Origin: DP-36 sp036004365
Lineage (GTDB): Bacteria > Desulfobacterota > Binatia > UBA9968
DNA length: 64,000 bases
Assembly: GCA_036004365.1 (NCBI GenBank)
Contig: DASYRN010000030.1
Span: 1 to 64,000, forward strand
Direction of reading: 5' to 3'
Below, piece after piece: positions 40,097 to 49,642 of this stretch. Position 1 is the stretch's first letter, and each line of letters opens with the position of its first letter. Made by a program: the position numbers and the translations under genes. The notes under the pieces are model-generated. The model did no database searches. It was not told the DNA's origin and worked only from the letters and a program-made list of their open reading frames with translations.

Positions 40097-41409
40097 TTCG
40101 ATGAAGGGTTTTGGGCGGGGTCGTAAGCGCGTTCGAGGAGATCCATCAAGTGGAACACTTGGACCGGCGGACCGTAGCGCTTTGCCCCGTAGCGAAGTTG
40201 GAGCATGCAGCCGGGGTTCGGCGCGATTACCGCTTGGGCAGAAGTTTGCGCAATCGCTTCCATCTTTTCCCTCAAAAGCTCCTGGGACATCTCAGGATGG
40301 GTGAGATTATAAATCCCGGCGCTGCCGCAGCAGCGATCCGAGGCATTCATTTCGGTGAATTGAATCCCAGGAATAGCTTTTAAAAGCTGGCGCGGCTGCG
40401 CCTTGATCTTCTGACCATGTGCTAGGTGACAGGGATCCTGGTAGGTGACAGCCATTTCGATCTGGCCTAGGGGGCCGACCAGCCCGAGTTCGGCCAGGAA
40501 CTCGCTGGCATCTTTGACCAACCGGCCGAAGCTCTGCGCCCTTTCCGCATAGGTCGGATCGTCCCGCAGCAGATGGCCATACTCCTTCATCGCTGCGCCA
40601 CAGCCGGCGGCATTCACAATGACAGCATCCAAGTTGGAGCCGAGGAAGGCGTCGATATTCTGCCGGGCCATCTTTTTTGCCATCGTGGTTTCACCGTTGT
40701 GGATATTGAGCGCGCCGCAGCAAATCTGTCTCTTCGGGATCACAACGTCGCAGCCGTTCAGTCGAAGCACGCGTAGTGTTGCCTCGTTGATATCGGGGAA
40801 AAGAATGCTCATAACGCAACCGCTCAGCATACCTACGCGGGCCCGCGTTTTTCCGATCGCTGGCATGACTTCCGCTGCAGGCCTGAAGAAATGGTTCGGT
40901 ACTGAGGGCAGCATCTCATTCATCTCTCGCAACCGCTTAGGTAAGTATTTGTGGACCAAGCGCTCGGTTCCGCTTCGCTGGTAGAGTCTAAGAAACCTTG
41001 CGACCATCCGTAGCCGTGGCGCGTACGGTAGGAGATAAATGAATGCGAACTTTGTTAGCGCGCGGGCCAACGGCGATCCCGGCGGCCCTAGAAGTTCTCG
41101 CGCCGATTCCGCAATGCGGCCGTATTGAACGCCGGAAGGGCAGGCGGTCTCGCAGGCCCGGCACATCAAGCAGAGATAGATATGATCTCCAAATCGCTCA
41201 TTCGGCTCGATGCGCCCTTCCGCTGCCGCCCGCACCAGGTGGATCCGGCCGCGGGGCGATTCTGATTCGATATGAAGCACTCGGTAGGTCGGACATTGGT
41301 TGAGACAGAGGCCGCAGTGAACGCACTGATAAAGTTCGGGAACATTCAGCGCTTCGATCTTCGACCGATGACTATGGTCTTGTTTCTGCTCAACCTGATC
41401 CAAATGCAA
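40093..41409 (-). CDS. glcF: glycolate oxidase iron-sulfur subunit GlcF
   Basis: The 438-residue protein has two 4Fe-4S motifs in the N-terminal part (CVHCGLCLNQCPTYR near residue 33 and CLMCRACETACPSGVQYG near 84) and two CCG domains (CCGALNIHNGE and CCGSAGIYN) that transfer electrons onwards. It passes electrons from the flavin subunits to the quinone pool. It lies between glcD and glcE with a word-like repeat tract upstream. Confidence 0.94.
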   Translation of the reverse strand: MHLDQVEQKQDHSHRSKIEALNVPELYQCVHCGLCLNQCPTYRVLHIESESPRGRIHLVRAAAEGRIEPNERFGDHIYLCLMCRACETACPSGVQYGRIAESARELLGPPGSPLARALTKFAFIYLLPYAPRLRMVARFLRLYQRSGTERLVHKYLPKRLREMNEMLPSVPNHFFRPAAEVMPAIGKTRARVGMLSGCVMSILFPDINEATLRVLRLNGCDVVIPKRQICCGALNIHNGETTMAKKMARQNIDAFLGSNLDAVIVNAAGCGAAMKEYGHLLRDDPTYAERAQSFGRLVKDASEFLAELGLVGPLGQIEMAVTYQDPCHLAHGQKIKAQPRQLLKAIPGIQFTEMNASDRCCGSAGIYNLTHPEMSQELLREKMEAIAQTSAQAVIAPNPGCMLQLRYGAKRYGPPVQVFHLMDLLERAYDPAQNPSSK

Positions 41410-41416
41410 CGGCCCC

Positions 41417-41480
41417 CCAGTTTCTGGTCTCTAGTTTCCAGTCCTAACTAGCAACGAGAAATTTGGAACTAGAAACAAGA
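41417..41480. repeat. word tract (CTAGTTTCCA/GGAACTAGAAAC) between glcD and glcF
   Basis: AGTTTCTGGTCTCTAGTTTCCAG words on the left face TTTGGAACTAGAAAC on the right, giving an imperfect inverted repeat in the spacer between glcD and glcF. The word GAAACTAGAAAC is shared with the tract at 21580. Confidence 0.5.
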
Positions 41481-41484
41481 TATT

Positions 41485-42921
41485 TTAGATCCACAGACCG
41501 GCAGGAATCTTCGCTGGCTCCCTGCGGATCTCGCCACAGGTCGCCGGAGTCGGAAAGAGCTTCGCCGGGTTGAAGCGGCTTTCGGGATCGAAAGCGCGCC
41601 GCACACGCATCATGGCCTCCAGATCTTCACTGTTAAATAGCAATCCGATGTAGGCCTTTTTCTCGATGCCGATGCCGTGTTCGCCGGTGATGCTGCCACC
41701 AAGCTCGATACATGCCTTTACGATGAGTCCGCCGGCTTCGATGACGCGATCCAGCTCACCCGGCGTGCGCATGTCGAAAAGGATGTTGGGGTGCAGATTG
41801 CCGTCGCCTGCGTGAAAGACATTGGCCACCTGCAGGCTGTAGCGTTGGCTGATTTCCGCGATTCGCCTCATAATCTCAGGCAACCGGCTGCGCGGCACAA
41901 CTCCATCCTGGACATAATAATTGGGCGCGAGCAGACCCAGAGCGCCAAACGCTCCTTTGCGACCTTTCCATAAGAGCTGGCGCTCGGCTTCGTCCTTGGC
42001 AAGTCTAACCTCGCGTGCGCGGTTTTTGGTGCAGATGGACTCAACGAGCGCCATCGCTTGTTCGGTGTGCTCGCGCACGCCCTCTATCTCGACAAGCAAG
42101 ACTGCGGCTGCGTCCCTCGGGTAGCCGCACGGAGCACCTCTCTCCACCGCCTCGATCGTCAGTCGATCCATCATTTCGAGGGCGGCGGGAATGATCCCCG
42201 CGGCAGTGATATCGACGACGGTTTGCGTCGCCCGATCCGTTTGGTCAAAGATCGCCAGCAGCGTGCGCACCGATTCGCGCGTTCTCATCAGGCGCACCGC
42301 CGCTTTGGTGACGATCCCCATCGTCCCCTCGGAGCCGACAAAGACACCACAGAGGTCGTAGCCTGGCGAGTCAGGAACCATGCCGCCGAGCCAGACGACT
42401 TGGCCATCATCAAGGACCACCTCGATGCCGAGGACATGATTCGTGGTCACACCGTAGGCGAGCGTGTGAGGGCCGCCGGAATTGTTCGCTATATTACCAC
42501 CAATAGAACAAGCGGCTTGGCTGCTTGGGTCGGGCGCATAGAAGAAGCCGTCCTTTAGTAGGCTCTTGGTCACATCGAGGTTGATCACACCTGGCTCGAC
42601 GATGGCGAGGCTGTTTTTTAGATCGATTTCGAGGATGCGGTTGAGACGCGCCAACGATAGGACGATGCCGCCTTCGGCCGGAACCGCGCCGCCAGCAAGT
42701 CCAGTCCCTGAGCCGCGAGGAACGATGGGGACGTTGGCTCGCCGCGCCGCTTTGATCACGGCGGACACCTGCTCGACATCGCCGGGCAGCACGACGATCT
42801 CCGGCATGACCTGGAAGATCGAGCCGTCTTGCTCGTAGACGATGACATCTTCCTTCTCAATGAGCATGTAATGATCGCCCACGATTCCACGCAGCTCCTG
42901 GATGAGGGCATCGCGGCTCAT
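41485..42921 (-). CDS. glcD: glycolate oxidase subunit GlcD
   Basis: The 478-residue catalytic flavoprotein subunit has the PCMH FAD-binding fold. It shows PIVPRGSGTGLAGGAVP (about 67-83), the GGNIANNSGGPHTLAYGVTTNHVLG segment near 145 and the C-terminal GDGNLHPNILFD, GGSITGEHGIGIEKK and FDPESRFNPAKLFP motifs of the GlcD/D-lactate dehydrogenase type. It is the first gene of the operon. 2-hydroxyacid specificity other than glycolate (for example lactate) is possible. Confidence 0.94.
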   Translation of the reverse strand: MSRDALIQELRGIVGDHYMLIEKEDVIVYEQDGSIFQVMPEIVVLPGDVEQVSAVIKAARRANVPIVPRGSGTGLAGGAVPAEGGIVLSLARLNRILEIDLKNSLAIVEPGVINLDVTKSLLKDGFFYAPDPSSQAACSIGGNIANNSGGPHTLAYGVTTNHVLGIEVVLDDGQVVWLGGMVPDSPGYDLCGVFVGSEGTMGIVTKAAVRLMRTRESVRTLLAIFDQTDRATQTVVDITAAGIIPAALEMMDRLTIEAVERGAPCGYPRDAAAVLLVEIEGVREHTEQAMALVESICTKNRAREVRLAKDEAERQLLWKGRKGAFGALGLLAPNYYVQDGVVPRSRLPEIMRRIAEISQRYSLQVANVFHAGDGNLHPNILFDMRTPGELDRVIEAGGLIVKACIELGGSITGEHGIGIEKKAYIGLLFNSEDLEAMMRVRRAFDPESRFNPAKLFPTPATCGEIRREPAKIPAGLWI

Positions 42922-43093
42922 TCTTTAGAATCCTCCTGGTCGAATGCCAGGATTGAGCTTGAAGGAAGGTTACTGACGAACATGAAAGAAGCCTATCCGA
43001 GGGCAAGATGGGGCGCAAGCAGATGTACTCGATCGCAACGTTTGAGACAGGGAAGGATAGTTGGTCGCCAACAACGGGAGCTCATCGACGACA

Positions 43094-45256
43094 TCAGGGA
43101 GTCGCCTGGACCTCAAGGGCGCCGAGCCGCTCCTTGCCCTCGGACAACATGGGCAGATCCGAGTCGGCATCTTTCCAAAAATGCAGAAAGCGTCGGTAAG
43201 CTTCGCTTGCGGCACGGAAGTCTTGATTCTCCTCGCACAGCAAGCCGAGACGATAGTGAAACTGGATCATGTGTGGGGAGGAGTGTCGTTCGGACTCCAG
43301 GGCCTTCCGGTAACAAGCAATCGCATTGTCCCGGTCTCCCTTGAAGGTATAAGTCTCCGCAAGAGCCCCCATGTAAACGCGGTGGTATCTTCTGCGTGCA
43401 ACAAGCATGGCCTTTTCCAGCCACGTGATAGCCTTCTCATGATCTCCACGGGTGCGGTCGAGCATTGCAACTAAGAACAGGTAGTCGGCATTCTCCTCCC
43501 GAGACTTGCTACTCAACGTGAGTAGCTCGTTGGCGATCTGCTCGCCCTCCTCAAACCGTTTCATACCGGCGTAGGTCAGGCCGAGCCCCACCTTGGCATC
43601 GACACTGGAGGAATCGATCGCGAGGGCGCGCTGGTAGGCTTGCAGGCCCTGCTCATAGTTTCCCCTCGAATGATGGAGATCGCCGAGGTAAATCCAAGTC
43701 CAATCGAAGTCGGGAAGGAGCTCGGAAGTTCGTTGGAGCTGAGCGATCGCCGCGCGATACCGGCCCGCTTTTTCGTAAGTGGCCGCTAGTTGAATGAGAG
43801 CCTTGGGGTGGAAGGGATCGAGCCTTAAGGCCGTTTGATACTCGGCGATCGCCTCCTCGAGCTGGTCACGATGATAGTAAACATCCCCTAGGCTATCATG
43901 GGCATGGGCGTGGTTAGGATCCAAGAGGAGGACTCGCCTCATGGCTCCCTCCTCCCGGTCCCAGTCCTCTCGCATTTCATAAACGAAGCCGAGGGCGAAA
44001 TGGGCTGCTGGCAGGCGTTGGTCGATGCCCAATGCTTTGAGCGCTGCTTCCTCAGCCTTGCCGAGCCACATCGCCTTCTCGTCCCAACCTCTATTGATGA
44101 ATTGCGCATAGCAAAGGGAAAGGCCGGCGTAAGCCAGGGCATAATTCGGGTCCAGCTCCAGAGCTTTGAGGTACATCTCGATGGCGGCCCGGTTTCCTCC
44201 TCTTGTGTACTGATAGAAAAGATGCCTGCCGCGGGAGTAGTAGTCGTAGGCCTCAATGCTCTGAGTGGGAATGGCCGAGAGCTGGACTCTCTCGGCCTCA
44301 CTGAGGTTCACTCTGAGAGCCTCTGCAATCTTCTCGGAGACCTCGTCTTGGATCTCGAACAGATCATCTAAGTTGCGATCGTACACTTCAGACCAGAGGT
44401 GAAAGCCGTCCACGGCGTTGATGAGCTGGCCCGTGATCCGAAGCCGCTTGCCAAGCTTGCGCACGCTCCCTTCAAGAACGGACCCCACTCCTAATTCCCG
44501 CCCTACCTCCCGCGGGTCAATGCCGGTTCCCTTGTAGCGGAGGACAGTGCTGCGGGAGGCGACTTTGAGCTCCCGGATCTTCGAGAGGCGGGTGATGATC
44601 TCCTCGGTCATTCCGTCGCTAAAGTACTCGTTCTCCGGATCGGAGCTCATGTTGTGGAACGGGAGAACGGCGATCGACCTCACGCCGGTGCGGGTTTCCG
44701 GGGACTTGGGCTCACCCGCTGCTTCACTGGGCACCAGATCGTAGATCCTGATTGGCTCTTTGATGTTGCGGAGCTGTCTCTCTCCGAGATCTCGGAAGGA
44801 GAGGCCTTTCTGGTTGCGGACCTGTTGGTAGACCTCGCCGGAGATGTAAACGCCTCCCGGCGGGACCAGGGGCTCGATGCGGCTGGCGACATTGACCCCG
44901 CTGCCAAAGAGGTGCTGGCCCTCCTGTAACAGGTCTCCAAGGTGGATGCCAATGCGAGCCAGGAGCGGCTGGCCGCCTTCGTCGCGCCGATTGCGGGCAG
45001 CTAGCTCTTTCTGGAAGGCGGACGCGGAGCGGACGGCTTGCACGGCGCTGCTGAAGGCCGCAAAAAAACCGTCCCCAACGGTGTCGATGATTTCTCCCGA
45101 GTGGTCTTGAATGGTTTTGCCGGCGATCTGCCGGTATTCCCCGAGGAGCTGGAGAGCCTGGGTTTCGCTCTCCTCCATGAGGTGGCTATAGCCCACCATG
45201 TCGCAGAACACGATTGCTGCGAGGCGCCGCTGAGTGTCGGGGGTTTTGTCAATCAA
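43094..45256 (-). CDS. class III adenylate/guanylate cyclase with TolB-like and TPR domains
   Basis: The 720-residue protein has an N-terminal class III cyclase domain (about 8-170: AAIVFCDMVGYSHLM and IIDTVGDGFFAAFSSA give the two metal-binding Asp). A TolB/FlgO-like domain follows (about 185-320: SIAVLPFHNMSSDPENEYFSDGMTEEIITRLSKI), then about nine TPRs to the C-terminus. The organisation is common in soil proteobacteria. Product (cAMP or cGMP) and activity are not assured; no transmembrane helix is seen. Upstream of glcD on the same strand but 170 bp away. Confidence 0.9.
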   Translation of the reverse strand: MIDKTPDTQRRLAAIVFCDMVGYSHLMEESETQALQLLGEYRQIAGKTIQDHSGEIIDTVGDGFFAAFSSAVQAVRSASAFQKELAARNRRDEGGQPLLARIGIHLGDLLQEGQHLFGSGVNVASRIEPLVPPGGVYISGEVYQQVRNQKGLSFRDLGERQLRNIKEPIRIYDLVPSEAAGEPKSPETRTGVRSIAVLPFHNMSSDPENEYFSDGMTEEIITRLSKIRELKVASRSTVLRYKGTGIDPREVGRELGVGSVLEGSVRKLGKRLRITGQLINAVDGFHLWSEVYDRNLDDLFEIQDEVSEKIAEALRVNLSEAERVQLSAIPTQSIEAYDYYSRGRHLFYQYTRGGNRAAIEMYLKALELDPNYALAYAGLSLCYAQFINRGWDEKAMWLGKAEEAALKALGIDQRLPAAHFALGFVYEMREDWDREEGAMRRVLLLDPNHAHAHDSLGDVYYHRDQLEEAIAEYQTALRLDPFHPKALIQLAATYEKAGRYRAAIAQLQRTSELLPDFDWTWIYLGDLHHSRGNYEQGLQAYQRALAIDSSSVDAKVGLGLTYAGMKRFEEGEQIANELLTLSSKSREENADYLFLVAMLDRTRGDHEKAITWLEKAMLVARRRYHRVYMGALAETYTFKGDRDNAIACYRKALESERHSSPHMIQFHYRLGLLCEENQDFRAASEAYRRFLHFWKDADSDLPMLSEGKERLGALEVQATP

Positions 45257-45508
45257 TTTTCTACGACTCCAATCTTGCTTCCTCTGCTCTAGAGGCTGCC
45301 CTGTTCTCCGATCTGGAGCGGCCGCGCCGGGTCGGTTACTGTGCGCCGGTGGGAGCGTCGAAAGGATAGCGGATGCTACAGCGCGGATGAAGCGCCAGTC
45401 AAGTCTAAAGTAGGGGGTCCCTCCTCTGCTGCTAGAACGCCTCCCTTGTCCCCTGAATTTTTCTCACCTGTATCTGGTTCAGAGGATGTAAGGGGGTGTC
45501 AATAGGGA

Positions 45509-45537
45509 TTGACGCGAATCTGCAAAATATATATAAG
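45509..45537 (+). promoter_or_regulatory. sigma-70 promoter of the TRAP operon
   Basis: TTGACG and TATAAG are exactly 17 bp apart, each matching consensus at five of six positions. They lie about 65 bp before the dctP-type start. Confidence 0.65.
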
Positions 45538-45554
45538 CATGTGGCGCAATGTTG

Positions 45555-45587
45555 CATGCCAGTTACGGATATTACATACCAGTTACG
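45555..45587 (+). promoter_or_regulatory. 13-bp direct repeats, operator-like
   Basis: CATGCCAGTTACG (45555-45567) and CATACCAGTTACG (45575-45587) differ at one base and repeat at a 20-bp period, about two helical turns, in the region just after the promoter. This is the spacing expected for a cooperatively binding regulator. Confidence 0.45.
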
Positions 45588-45601
45588 AAAGGAGAAGGAC
45601 C

Positions 45602-46813
45602 ATGACTGATCGAAAGAAAGTCCAGGAACAAGGCGCTGAGAAGATCTCACGCCGGAATGTCCTTAAGGCTGCGGTTGCTGCAGGAGGTGCGGCGGCGCTT
45701 GGCTTCCCGGCGATCGTGAAGGCGCAGGGACCGACCACGATGCGCTGGCAGAGTACCTGGCCGCAGAAAGATATCTTTCATGAGTATGCTCTCGACTTCG
45801 CCAAGAAGGTCAACGACATGACCGGCGGCGACCTCAAGATCGAGGTGCTGCCTGCCGGCGCGGTCGTGCCGGCCTTCGGCCTGCTCGACGCCGTGTCAAA
45901 GGGCACGCTCGACGGCGGTCACGGCGTCCTCGTGTATCATTACGGCAAGAGCACGGCGCTTGCGCTCTGGGGGTCGAGTCCTGCTTACGGCATGGACGCC
46001 AACATGCTGCTCGCCTGGCACAAGTACGGCGGCGGCAAGGAGCTGCTCGAGAAGCTCTACAAATCGCTTAATGCCAACGTCGTTTCCTTCCCGTACGGTC
46101 CAATGCCGACCCAGCCGCTCGGCTGGTACAAGAAGGTGATCACCAAACCGGACGACTTCAAGGGTATGAAGTTCCGCACCGTTGGCATCTCGATTGACCT
46201 TTTCACCGGCCTCGGCGCGGCTGTGAACGCGCTGCCCGGCGGCGAGATCGTGCCGGCGTTGGACCGTGGTCTGATCGAGGCGGCGGAGTTCAACAACGCG
46301 TCCTCCGACCGTGTCCTCGGCTTCCCCGACGTCTCCAAGATTTGTATGTTGCAAAGCTACCACCAGAACGCCGAACAGTTCGAGATCCTGTTTAACAAGA
46401 CCAAGTTCGACGCGCTGCCGGAGAAGATGAGGGCGATCATCGCATACGCCGTGGAGGCTGCTTCCCAGGATATGTCGTGGAAAGCGATCGACCGCTACTC
46501 GAAAGACTACATCGAAATGCAAACCAAAGATAAAGTGAGGTTCTATAAGACGCCGGATTCGGTGCTGCAGAAGCAGCTCGTCGTCTTCGACGAGGTCGAG
46601 GCGAAGTATTCCGGGCAGAACCCGATGTTCAAGGAGATCGCCGAATCGCAGCGCAAGTTCGCAGAGCGAGCGGTGAAGTGGGACCTCGACACCAATGTCA
46701 GCCGCCGCATGGCCTACAACCACTACTTCGCCAAGAAAGCCGCCAAGCCGGCAGCCAAGGGCGCGGCCCCGGCGGACAAGCCAGCTGCCAAACCGGAGCC
46801 CAAGAAGAGCTAG
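45602..46813 (+). CDS. TRAP transporter substrate-binding protein (DctP family), Tat-exported
   Basis: The 403-residue protein starts with a Tat signal (SRRNVLKAAVAAGGAAALG, residues about 16-35). The DctP/TAXI-like fold follows: TMRWQSTWPQKDIFHEYALDFAKKVNDMTGGDLKIEVLPAGAVV, GMKFRTVGISIDLFTGLGAAVNALPGGEIVPALDRGLIEAAEFNNASSD. These match the subgroup binding 2-oxoacids or lactate. The C-terminus has an extra Ala-Lys-Pro-rich tail of about 25 residues. GAAAGGAGAAG precedes the ATG at 45602. It delivers its ligand to the two permease subunits downstream. Confidence 0.92.
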   Translation: MTDRKKVQEQGAEKISRRNVLKAAVAAGGAAALGFPAIVKAQGPTTMRWQSTWPQKDIFHEYALDFAKKVNDMTGGDLKIEVLPAGAVVPAFGLLDAVSKGTLDGGHGVLVYHYGKSTALALWGSSPAYGMDANMLLAWHKYGGGKELLEKLYKSLNANVVSFPYGPMPTQPLGWYKKVITKPDDFKGMKFRTVGISIDLFTGLGAAVNALPGGEIVPALDRGLIEAAEFNNASSDRVLGFPDVSKICMLQSYHQNAEQFEILFNKTKFDALPEKMRAIIAYAVEAASQDMSWKAIDRYSKDYIEMQTKDKVRFYKTPDSVLQKQLVVFDEVEAKYSGQNPMFKEIAESQRKFAERAVKWDLDTNVSRRMAYNHYFAKKAAKPAAKGAAPADKPAAKPEPKKS

Positions 46814-46864
46814 CCGCTCGGTGGCGCATCCCAGCTATCCCGCCAGCCATCCGCCACATGGCGG

Positions 46865-47596
46865 ATGGCTGGCCTCTTTTATACGGCGATGAACGCCTGG
46901 GGTCTGTTCCAAACAATCGACAAGGTCAGCTACTGGTCGGGCAAGGCCTTCGCATGGCTGATTGTGGCGCTGACCTTTGTGGTCTCCGTCGAGGTCTTCA
47001 AGCGCTACATCCTGAACGCGCCGACCGCCTGGATCTTCGACCTCAACAACATGCTATATGGCACCCTCTTCATGATGTGCGGCGCCTACACCTTGGCGCT
47101 GAGCGCGCACGTGCGCGCCGACTTCGTCTACATCTATCTGCGTCCGCGCGGCCAGGCGGCTCTCGACCTGGCGCTGTACTTACTCTTCTTTATCCCGGGC
47201 ATCCTGGGGCTCATCTATGCGGGTTACGGTTACGCCGCCGACTCCTGGCGCATCGGGGAGCACTCGACCGTGACTGCGGAGGGGCCGCCCATCTACCACT
47301 TCAAATCGGTGATCCCGATCGCGGGCGCGCTGGTGATGATCCAAGGATTAGCCGAGATCGTACGTTGCATCGAGTGCCTGCGCACCGGCGCCTGGCCCGC
47401 GCGGCTGGAAGACGTCGAAGAGATCGACGTTATCGACACGCAGCTCTCGCACAGCGAGTACGTGGACGAAGAATCGCGCCAGGCCGCTATGCAGACGGCG
47501 CACGCGATCGACGAGGCCGCGCGCCATCGCAGCGTAATGGAAGAAGGTGTGGTGCACGAGAGAGCCGTCAAAGAGAGCGAGCAGAAGAAGCCGTGA
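46865..47596 (+). CDS. TRAP transporter small permease subunit (DctQ family)
   Basis: The 243-residue protein has the four helices of DctQ (WLIVALTFVVSVEVFKRYI, MLYGTLFMMCGAYTLALSAHVRADFVY, LALYLLFFIPGILGLIYAGY and IPIAGALVMIQGLAEIVRCI). A polar C-terminal extension of about 65 residues is rich in Glu, Asp, Arg and His and not normal for the family. Start at 46865 or 46889. Its stop overlaps the large-permease GTG by 4 bp. Confidence 0.88.
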   Translation: MAGLFYTAMNAWGLFQTIDKVSYWSGKAFAWLIVALTFVVSVEVFKRYILNAPTAWIFDLNNMLYGTLFMMCGAYTLALSAHVRADFVYIYLRPRGQAALDLALYLLFFIPGILGLIYAGYGYAADSWRIGEHSTVTAEGPPIYHFKSVIPIAGALVMIQGLAEIVRCIECLRTGAWPARLEDVEEIDVIDTQLSHSEYVDEESRQAAMQTAHAIDEAARHRSVMEEGVVHERAVKESEQKKP

Positions 47597-49641
47597 GCGA
47601 TCCGTCACTCGGTCTGATGATGCTGGGGCTCATCGTGATCGCGATCATGATGGGCTTCCCGACCGCGTTCACCTTGATGGGCCTCGGGATGATCTTCGGC
47701 TACCTTGCCTTCTGGTACCCGGGCCAGCACTGGTACGACAACCGGATCTTCGACCTGATCGTGCAAAGGACCTACGGGGTGATGACCAACGACACCCTGC
47801 TGTCGGTTCCGCTGTTCGTCTTCATGGGTTACATCATGGAGCGGGCGGCGCTCGTTGACAGGATGTTCCACAGCGTGCAGCTAGCGTTCCGCCGGGTGCC
47901 CGCGTCGCTTGCCGTGACGACGCTCCTGGTGTGCGCGTTCTGGGGCATTGCCTCCGGCATCGTCGGCGCCGTCGTGGTCCTCATGGGCGTGATCGCGTTG
48001 CGTCCGATGCTGAACGCCGGCTACGACGTGCGGCTCGCCTCAGGGGCAATCACTGCGGGCGGCACGCTCGGCATCCTCATCCCGCCCTCGGTGATGCTGA
48101 TCGTCTACGCGGCCGTGGCCGGACAGTCGATCGTGAAGCTCTACGCGGCGGCGATGATCCCGGGGTTCTTTCTGACATTCCTCTATCTCGTCTACATCCT
48201 CGGCTGGGCAATCATAAATCCAAAAATCGCGCCGAAGTTGCCGGCGGACAAGTACCGCCTCGTGGTGCCGGAATGGATTCAGCAACTCGAGCGCGGCCGG
48301 GCCAAGCGGGTGGTCGGCGGCCTCATCGCCACCCTGTTCCGACCCGGGCTGCTGCGCGGCGCGACGGCGCCAGACGGCCGCCCGGCAGGCTACGGCCTCA
48401 TCCTCAAGAATGTGTTGGCGCTCATGGTGCCGCTGGCGCTGACGGTCGGCACGTTCGGCACAGCCTGGTGGTACGTCGTCATCTACAACGCGCCGACAGC
48501 GACGACTGCGCTGGCCGGGCCCCCAGCGGAGACTGTCACGGCGCCACCAGCCACAGCACCTACCCCTACCCAGTCCGAGGCGCTTCAAGAGGAGAAACCC
48601 CAGGAACTTGGGGAGGCGGAGTCCGAGGTGCAGAGTACCGAGGCCCCGCGGGCGGCGGACGTGCCGCCCGAGGAGATGGGTTCCGTAACTGAGTCGGGCG
48701 TGTCGGGAGCGAGCAAGGTCCCCGCGCACTTCTACCAGTGGTTCTGGGGATTGGCTACGTTCTCTACGCTTCTGCTCGCGATCTACTATTGGCGCATGGA
48801 CGGCGAACAGTTCGAGATCTTGAAGGAGCTGTCGGCGTCGGTGGTGCCGCTTGGGGTGCTCACCGTTGTGGTGCTCGCGGTGATCCTGTTCGGGATCACG
48901 ACTGCGACAGAGTCGGCGGCAGTGGGGGCCCTTGGCGCGCTCTATCTGGCGGTCATGGCCAAGTACCCGCGTCAGGTCGGGTGGTGGAGTCTCGCCGGCG
49001 TGGTCGTCGGCGTCGTGCTCGGTTGGGCGCACGCGGATTTTGTGGAGCTGCTTGTGTCGGGATCGCTCGGGGGCACGTTCTTGGGCACGGTCGTGCCGGG
49101 GCTCTGGAACCTCAGGACCTCGCCGGAGCTGCGCGAGAACATGAAGCAATCGGTCTTCCTCACCGCGAAAACGACGGCCATGGTGTGCTGGCTCTTCGTG
49201 GGCTCGGCGCTCTTCTCCGCCGTGTTTGCGCTGCACGGCGGCCAGGGACTGGTCGAGCGGTGGGTGCTCGGCATGAACCTGTCGCCGCTCGGGTTCCAAT
49301 TCGTGGCGCAGATGATTATTTTCCTGCTGGGCTGGCCGCTCGAGTGGACCGAGATCATCGTGATCTTTTGCCCCATCTTCATTCCGTTGTTGAGCCACTT
49401 TCAAATAGACCCGATACTGTTCGGCACTATGGTGGCGGTGAATCTCCAGGCGGCCTTCCTGTCGCCGCCAGTGGCGATGTCGGCGTTCTACTTGAAGGGC
49501 GTGGCCCCGAAGCACGTCACGCTCAACCAGATCTTTGCCGGCATGATGCCGTACATGATCATCGTCTGTATCTGCCTCGCGTTCATGTACATATGGCCCG
49601 GCATGACGCTCTGGTTGCCGGAGTTCCTCTACGGTGGTTAG
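47593..49641 (+). CDS. TRAP transporter large permease subunit (DctM family), with long insertion
   Basis: The 682-residue integral membrane protein is the transport subunit. N- and C-terminal parts match DctM (GLIVIAIMMGFPTAFTLMGLG, PLFVFMGYIMERAALVDRMF, AGGTLGILIPPSVMLIVYA; later MIIFLLGWPLEWTEIIVIFCPIFIPLL, NLQAAFLSPPVAMSAFYLKG). Between them lies an insertion of about 200-250 residues: extra helices and a Pro/Ala/Glu-rich low-complexity stretch (about residues 305-370). Normal DctM is about 430 residues. The frame is open upstream across the small permease, but GTG at 47593 is the real start, coupled by overlap. Confidence 0.9.
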   Translation: MSDPSLGLMMLGLIVIAIMMGFPTAFTLMGLGMIFGYLAFWYPGQHWYDNRIFDLIVQRTYGVMTNDTLLSVPLFVFMGYIMERAALVDRMFHSVQLAFRRVPASLAVTTLLVCAFWGIASGIVGAVVVLMGVIALRPMLNAGYDVRLASGAITAGGTLGILIPPSVMLIVYAAVAGQSIVKLYAAAMIPGFFLTFLYLVYILGWAIINPKIAPKLPADKYRLVVPEWIQQLERGRAKRVVGGLIATLFRPGLLRGATAPDGRPAGYGLILKNVLALMVPLALTVGTFGTAWWYVVIYNAPTATTALAGPPAETVTAPPATAPTPTQSEALQEEKPQELGEAESEVQSTEAPRAADVPPEEMGSVTESGVSGASKVPAHFYQWFWGLATFSTLLLAIYYWRMDGEQFEILKELSASVVPLGVLTVVVLAVILFGITTATESAAVGALGALYLAVMAKYPRQVGWWSLAGVVVGVVLGWAHADFVELLVSGSLGGTFLGTVVPGLWNLRTSPELRENMKQSVFLTAKTTAMVCWLFVGSALFSAVFALHGGQGLVERWVLGMNLSPLGFQFVAQMIIFLLGWPLEWTEIIVIFCPIFIPLLSHFQIDPILFGTMVAVNLQAAFLSPPVAMSAFYLKGVAPKHVTLNQIFAGMMPYMIIVCICLAFMYIWPGMTLWLPEFLYGG

Positions 49642-49642
49642 T

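Larger units (their letters stand above)
45257..45601. other. upstream region of the TRAP operon
   Basis: No gene is visible. The right part holds a good promoter and a pair of direct repeats (listed separately); the left part holds nothing I can name. Confidence 0.5.

Noticed and set aside
46678..49641. 987-codon open frame covering both TRAP permeases
   Set aside because: Only the part from 47593 encodes DctM; the earlier part is a shadow of the small permease in a G+C-rich stretch and has no resemblance to anything.
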